A stretch of DNA of 9,588 bases from Leptolyngbya sp. SIO4C5. GTDB taxonomy: Bacteria; Cyanobacteriota; Cyanobacteriia; Phormidesmidales; Phormidesmidaceae. Below are positions 7,601 to 9,588 of the stretch, piece by piece. Where the stretch lies: NCBI GenBank assembly GCA_010671965.1, contig JAAHIC010000114.1, positions 1 to 9,588 of the forward strand, given 5' to 3'. The translations under genes and the position numbers were made by a program. The stretch's first letter is position 1. Every line of letters starts with the position of its first letter. The notes beneath the pieces were generated by a model that saw only the letters and a program-made list of their open reading frames with translations, was not told where the DNA came from and made no database searches.

Positions 7601-8157
7601 GTGACGAACCCGCGCCACCGCCCCTATCCGAACCAGACAACCCCGCCGCTCCCAAACCTCAATCCAACATGAGAACCATCCAGATCTTTCTAGCGTCCTC
7701 CTCCGAGCTGAAAGCCGATCGCGAGCAGTTTGAGATTTTCATCAGCCGCAAGAACAAGGAATACATCAAAGACGGCATCTTTCTAGAACTGGTGCTGTGG
7801 GAAGACTTTCTCAATGCTATGTCCAAGACGCGATCGCAGGATGAATACAATAAGGCGATCGCCAGCTGTGACGTGTTTGTACTCCTCGCCTACACGAAAG
7901 TCGGCCAGTACACCGAAGAAGAATTTCTCACGGCGCTAGAAACCTTCAAGGACAGCGATAAGCCCTTAATTTTTACCTACTTCAAAGATGCCGCCATCAA
8001 CATGAGCAGCATTATGCCCGAAATCATGACCCTGCTCAACTTCAAACAGACGCTCTCTGATATGGGCCATTTCTATCAAGACTATAAGGATGCCAGCGAC
8101 CTCAAGCACCAGTTTGGCGAGCAACTGGGCAAGCTGCTCCCCCGACTAACCGATTGA
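4651..8157 (+). CDS. LRR-Roc-COR (ROCO) protein with C-terminal TIR-like domain
   Basis: A 1168-residue multidomain protein, bacterial kin of LRRK2-type ROCO proteins. Order: N-terminal cap with one degenerate LRR (1-92); 15 tandem 22-residue LRRs (93-422) of SDS22/internalin type; linker; Roc GTPase (about 480-650) with P-loop GEGEAGKT at 491-498, switch Thr518 in RTRGI, DFGGQ at 550-554 and the G4-like NEKGD at 605-609; COR region (about 672-970) with Cys921, Cys923, Cys926 and Cys954; Pro-rich linker (971-1006); and a TIR-like or DUF4062-like domain (1008-1168) with IFLASSSELK, WEDF and YTEEEFLTAL. No signal peptide or membrane segment, so cytoplasmic. Ligand sensing by the LRRs, a GTP-dependent dimer switch and output by the TIR-like domain are inferred. 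In-frame TTG at 4630 would add 7 residues; ATG 4651 is preferred as the commoner codon, although neither has a ribosome site. The LRR part is about 45% GC with many TTA leucine codons, unlike the richer 3' half. Confidence 0.93.
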   Translation: MSDLDLIHQLGDLLGRPLEEIPEDRFEQHVQARNARNWASQDFIERDSYSLTADGAVSGLFLRPVTSELLFDFPLHRFTYVRHLYLYRVNLRDYSFLAELTGLTSLDLRSNQISDYSFLAELTGLTSLYLGNNQISDCSFLAELKSLTSLYLGSNQISDYSFLAELTGLTSLNLSNNQISDCSFLAELTGLTSLNLSNNQISDYSFLAELTGLTSLDLRFNQISDCSFLAELTGLTSLNLSYNQISDCSFLAELTGLTSLYLGSNQISDYSFLAELTGLTSLNLSNNQISDCSFLAELTGLTSLNLSNNQISDCSFLAELTGLTSLNLSNNQISDCSFLAELTGLTSLDLRNNQISDFSFLAELTGLTSLNLSNNQISDFSFLAELKGLTSLNLSNNQISDFSFLARLKGLTSLDLSYNQIKEVPRELATGRLAIVTDGYASYCINLSENPIETPPLEIVSQGNAEILNYYDQLAAQGKDYLYEAKMLIVGEGEAGKTTLAHKIPDPDCPLPHVDDRTRGISIHSHTFSCRDRDTSKSAAERTFHLNIWDFGGQEIYHYTHRFFLSKRSLYVLVADNRKDDTDFNYWLNIIELFAGNSPLIIVLNEKGDIQRSLNRADLLGRYPDSIQEIIAVNFKTQEETDQTKAQQRLRNIRDLISHIERCAQHLPHIGEAVPARWVDVRHAIEQDSRDYIYRHQFDEICQAQEITNRQDIDTLLGYFHDLGIVLHFDQPFLRNRVILKPAWATNAVYRIFDDDSIKAKAGRFSRQDCAAIWNDPRYHHMHDVLIELMKNFRLVYEIGNTGELVAPQLLPANTPTYNWDESQNSHMQLRYDAFMPKGIFWQFAVTLYRYIDNHDWVWRSGMVIRRGNTWAEVKEDLDQRLISLRFSGPSIPEFRAVIIDQLDQISQSYHQLHYDKMIPCQCHQCQNSNPPHFFKYSRLKQRQETGKKSTIECEISEADVPLRLLLEGFAVRDIVEKLPDKKGDEPAPPPLSEPDNPAAPKPQSNMRTIQIFLASSSELKADREQFEIFISRKNKEYIKDGIFLELVLWEDFLNAMSKTRSQDEYNKAIASCDVFVLLAYTKVGQYTEEEFLTALETFKDSDKPLIFTYFKDAAINMSSIMPEIMTLLNFKQTLSDMGHFYQDYKDASDLKHQFGEQLGKLLPRLTD
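4927..5916 (+). repeat. 15 tandem 66-bp units encoding leucine-rich repeats
   Basis: Units start every 66 bases from 4927 to 5851 with no length change. Each encodes D-(Y/C/F)-SFLAELTGLTSL, then x-L-x-x-NQIS. Most unit pairs differ at only a few bases, synonymous sites included. Variation falls at residue 2 (Tyr, Cys or Phe) and at the x positions of LxLxxN. Three linked types recur: GAT-TTA-CGT (D-L-R), TAT-TTA-GGT (Y-L-G) and AAT-TTA-AGT (N-L-S). Unit 15 mixes them (D-L-S) and ends in K instead of S, marking the exit of the array. Units 3-5 and 8-10 have the same three-unit protein pattern, apart from the KS/TG change in unit 3, consistent with block duplication. Such an array should be prone to unit gain and loss. 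Confidence 0.97.
7669..8154 (+). other. TIR-like (DUF4062-like) domain coding segment
   Basis: Residues 1007-1168 of the ROCO protein form a separate alpha/beta domain after a Pro-rich linker. A first strand, IQIFLASSS, is followed by an acidic-basic helix, a strand ending in LVLWEDF (Trp1050, Glu1051), a helix QDEYNKAI, a strand CDVFVLL and the helix YTEEEFLTAL. The alternation and the last two elements match the TIR fold, where the catalytic NADase glutamate lies in the W-x-x-x-E-(I/L/F) helix. Glu1091 would be that residue, with Glu1089 and Glu1090 as alternatives. The IFLASSSELKADR opening also recalls DUF4062 domains found on STAND/NACHT proteins. Enzymatic activity is not shown by sequence alone. 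Confidence 0.6.
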
Positions 8158-8173
8158 TTGCCTTTGTTCATGC

Positions 8174-8188
8174 ACTTACTGAGTAAGT
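8174..8188. repeat. 15-bp palindrome between convergent genes
   Basis: ACTTACT-G-AGTAAGT is a perfect 7-bp inverted repeat about a single central base, 17 bases past the ROCO stop codon. With no room for a loop it suits a dimeric DNA-binding site better than a strong terminator, although a shorter stem with a 3-base loop is possible. No U-tract follows. Confidence 0.4.
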
Positions 8189-8206
8189 AGGCAGCCATAA
8201 TTTCAT

Positions 8207-8286
8207 GTAGGCATGCGTTAGCGTCAGCGTAACGCATCGAAGCCTTACAGAACGGTGCGTTACGGCTTTGCCTAACAGCACCCTAC
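8207..8286. repeat. Double-hairpin dispersed repeat, possibly terminator-like
   Basis: The 80 bases begin with GTAGGCATGCGTTA and end with TAACAGCACCCTAC, an imperfect inverted pair. Inside are two hairpins. The first is ATGCGTTA at 8213-8220 with TAACGCAT at 8230-8237. The second is GGTGCGTTA at 8254-8262 with TAAC-A-GCACC at 8273-8282, and it has an inner GGC-TTT-GCC. The (G)GTGCGTTA...TAACGCACC core resembles short palindromic repeats widely scattered between cyanobacterial genes. Two inverted palindromes close together resemble a REPIN-type unit. Lying between convergent genes, it may also help end transcription from both sides. Copy number in the genome cannot be seen here. Confidence 0.6.
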
Positions 8287-8308
8287 GGCGTTGTTTACTT
8301 ATGGCCAT

Positions 8309-9565
<1,257 letters not shown>

Positions 9566-9588
9566 TTAGCTAGAGAGTTTGTGTAAAT

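Noticed and set aside
7669..8157. Independent internal start at the ATG of residue 1007 giving a free TIR-like protein
   Set aside because: No Shine-Dalgarno sequence precedes it and the upstream frame is continuous through a normal interdomain linker.

Overview
The window looks like a piece of a cyanobacterial chromosome. The HIP1 octamer GCGATCGC occurs at least 13 times (starts at 317, 379, 722, 1994, 2102, 2484, 2556, 3134, 7830, 7855, 8501, 8861 and 9401). The proteins also have a cyanobacterial flavour: a glutathione reductase, a large ABC1 kinase and a ROCO protein. A filamentous, Leptolyngbya-like lineage is plausible, but the sequence alone does not establish it.

Layout. Bases 1-178 are transposon debris. 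The last 46 codons of an ISAs1-type transposase lie on the + strand, followed by a probable IS end. At the left edge a few codons of the same protein lie on the - strand, so two transposase ends meet head to head. On the - strand, a LysR-type regulator (2626 to 1715) is followed after 133 bases by glutathione reductase gor (1581 to 229). Divergent from the regulator, on the + strand, is a 548-aa ABC1/UbiB-type atypical kinase (2789-4435). After a 215-base gap comes the main item, a 1168-aa protein (4651-8157) with an N-terminal cap, 15 tandem 22-residue leucine-rich repeats, a Roc GTPase domain, a COR region with a Cys cluster, a Pro-rich linker and a C-terminal TIR-like (DUF4062-like) domain. 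A convergent - strand gene for a cyclopropane-fatty-acyl-phospholipid synthase family methyltransferase (9559 to 8309) closes the window. The 151-base convergent gap holds a 15-bp palindrome and a double-hairpin dispersed repeat.

How the genes fit together. gor, the ABC1 kinase and the Cfa-family enzyme are ordinary housekeeping or stress and membrane genes with no evident operon link beyond a possible LysR-gor pair. The LRR-Roc-COR-TIR-like protein stands alone. Its architecture (variable recognition repeats, GTPase switch, possible NAD-acting or signalling effector) is that of a one-gene sensor-switch-effector, and an immune or conflict role is a reasonable hypothesis. The repeat units are nearly identical in DNA. 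They differ almost only at positions predicted to face the concave binding surface, and they carry three linked variant types, which suggests a recently expanded or actively shuffled recognition array.
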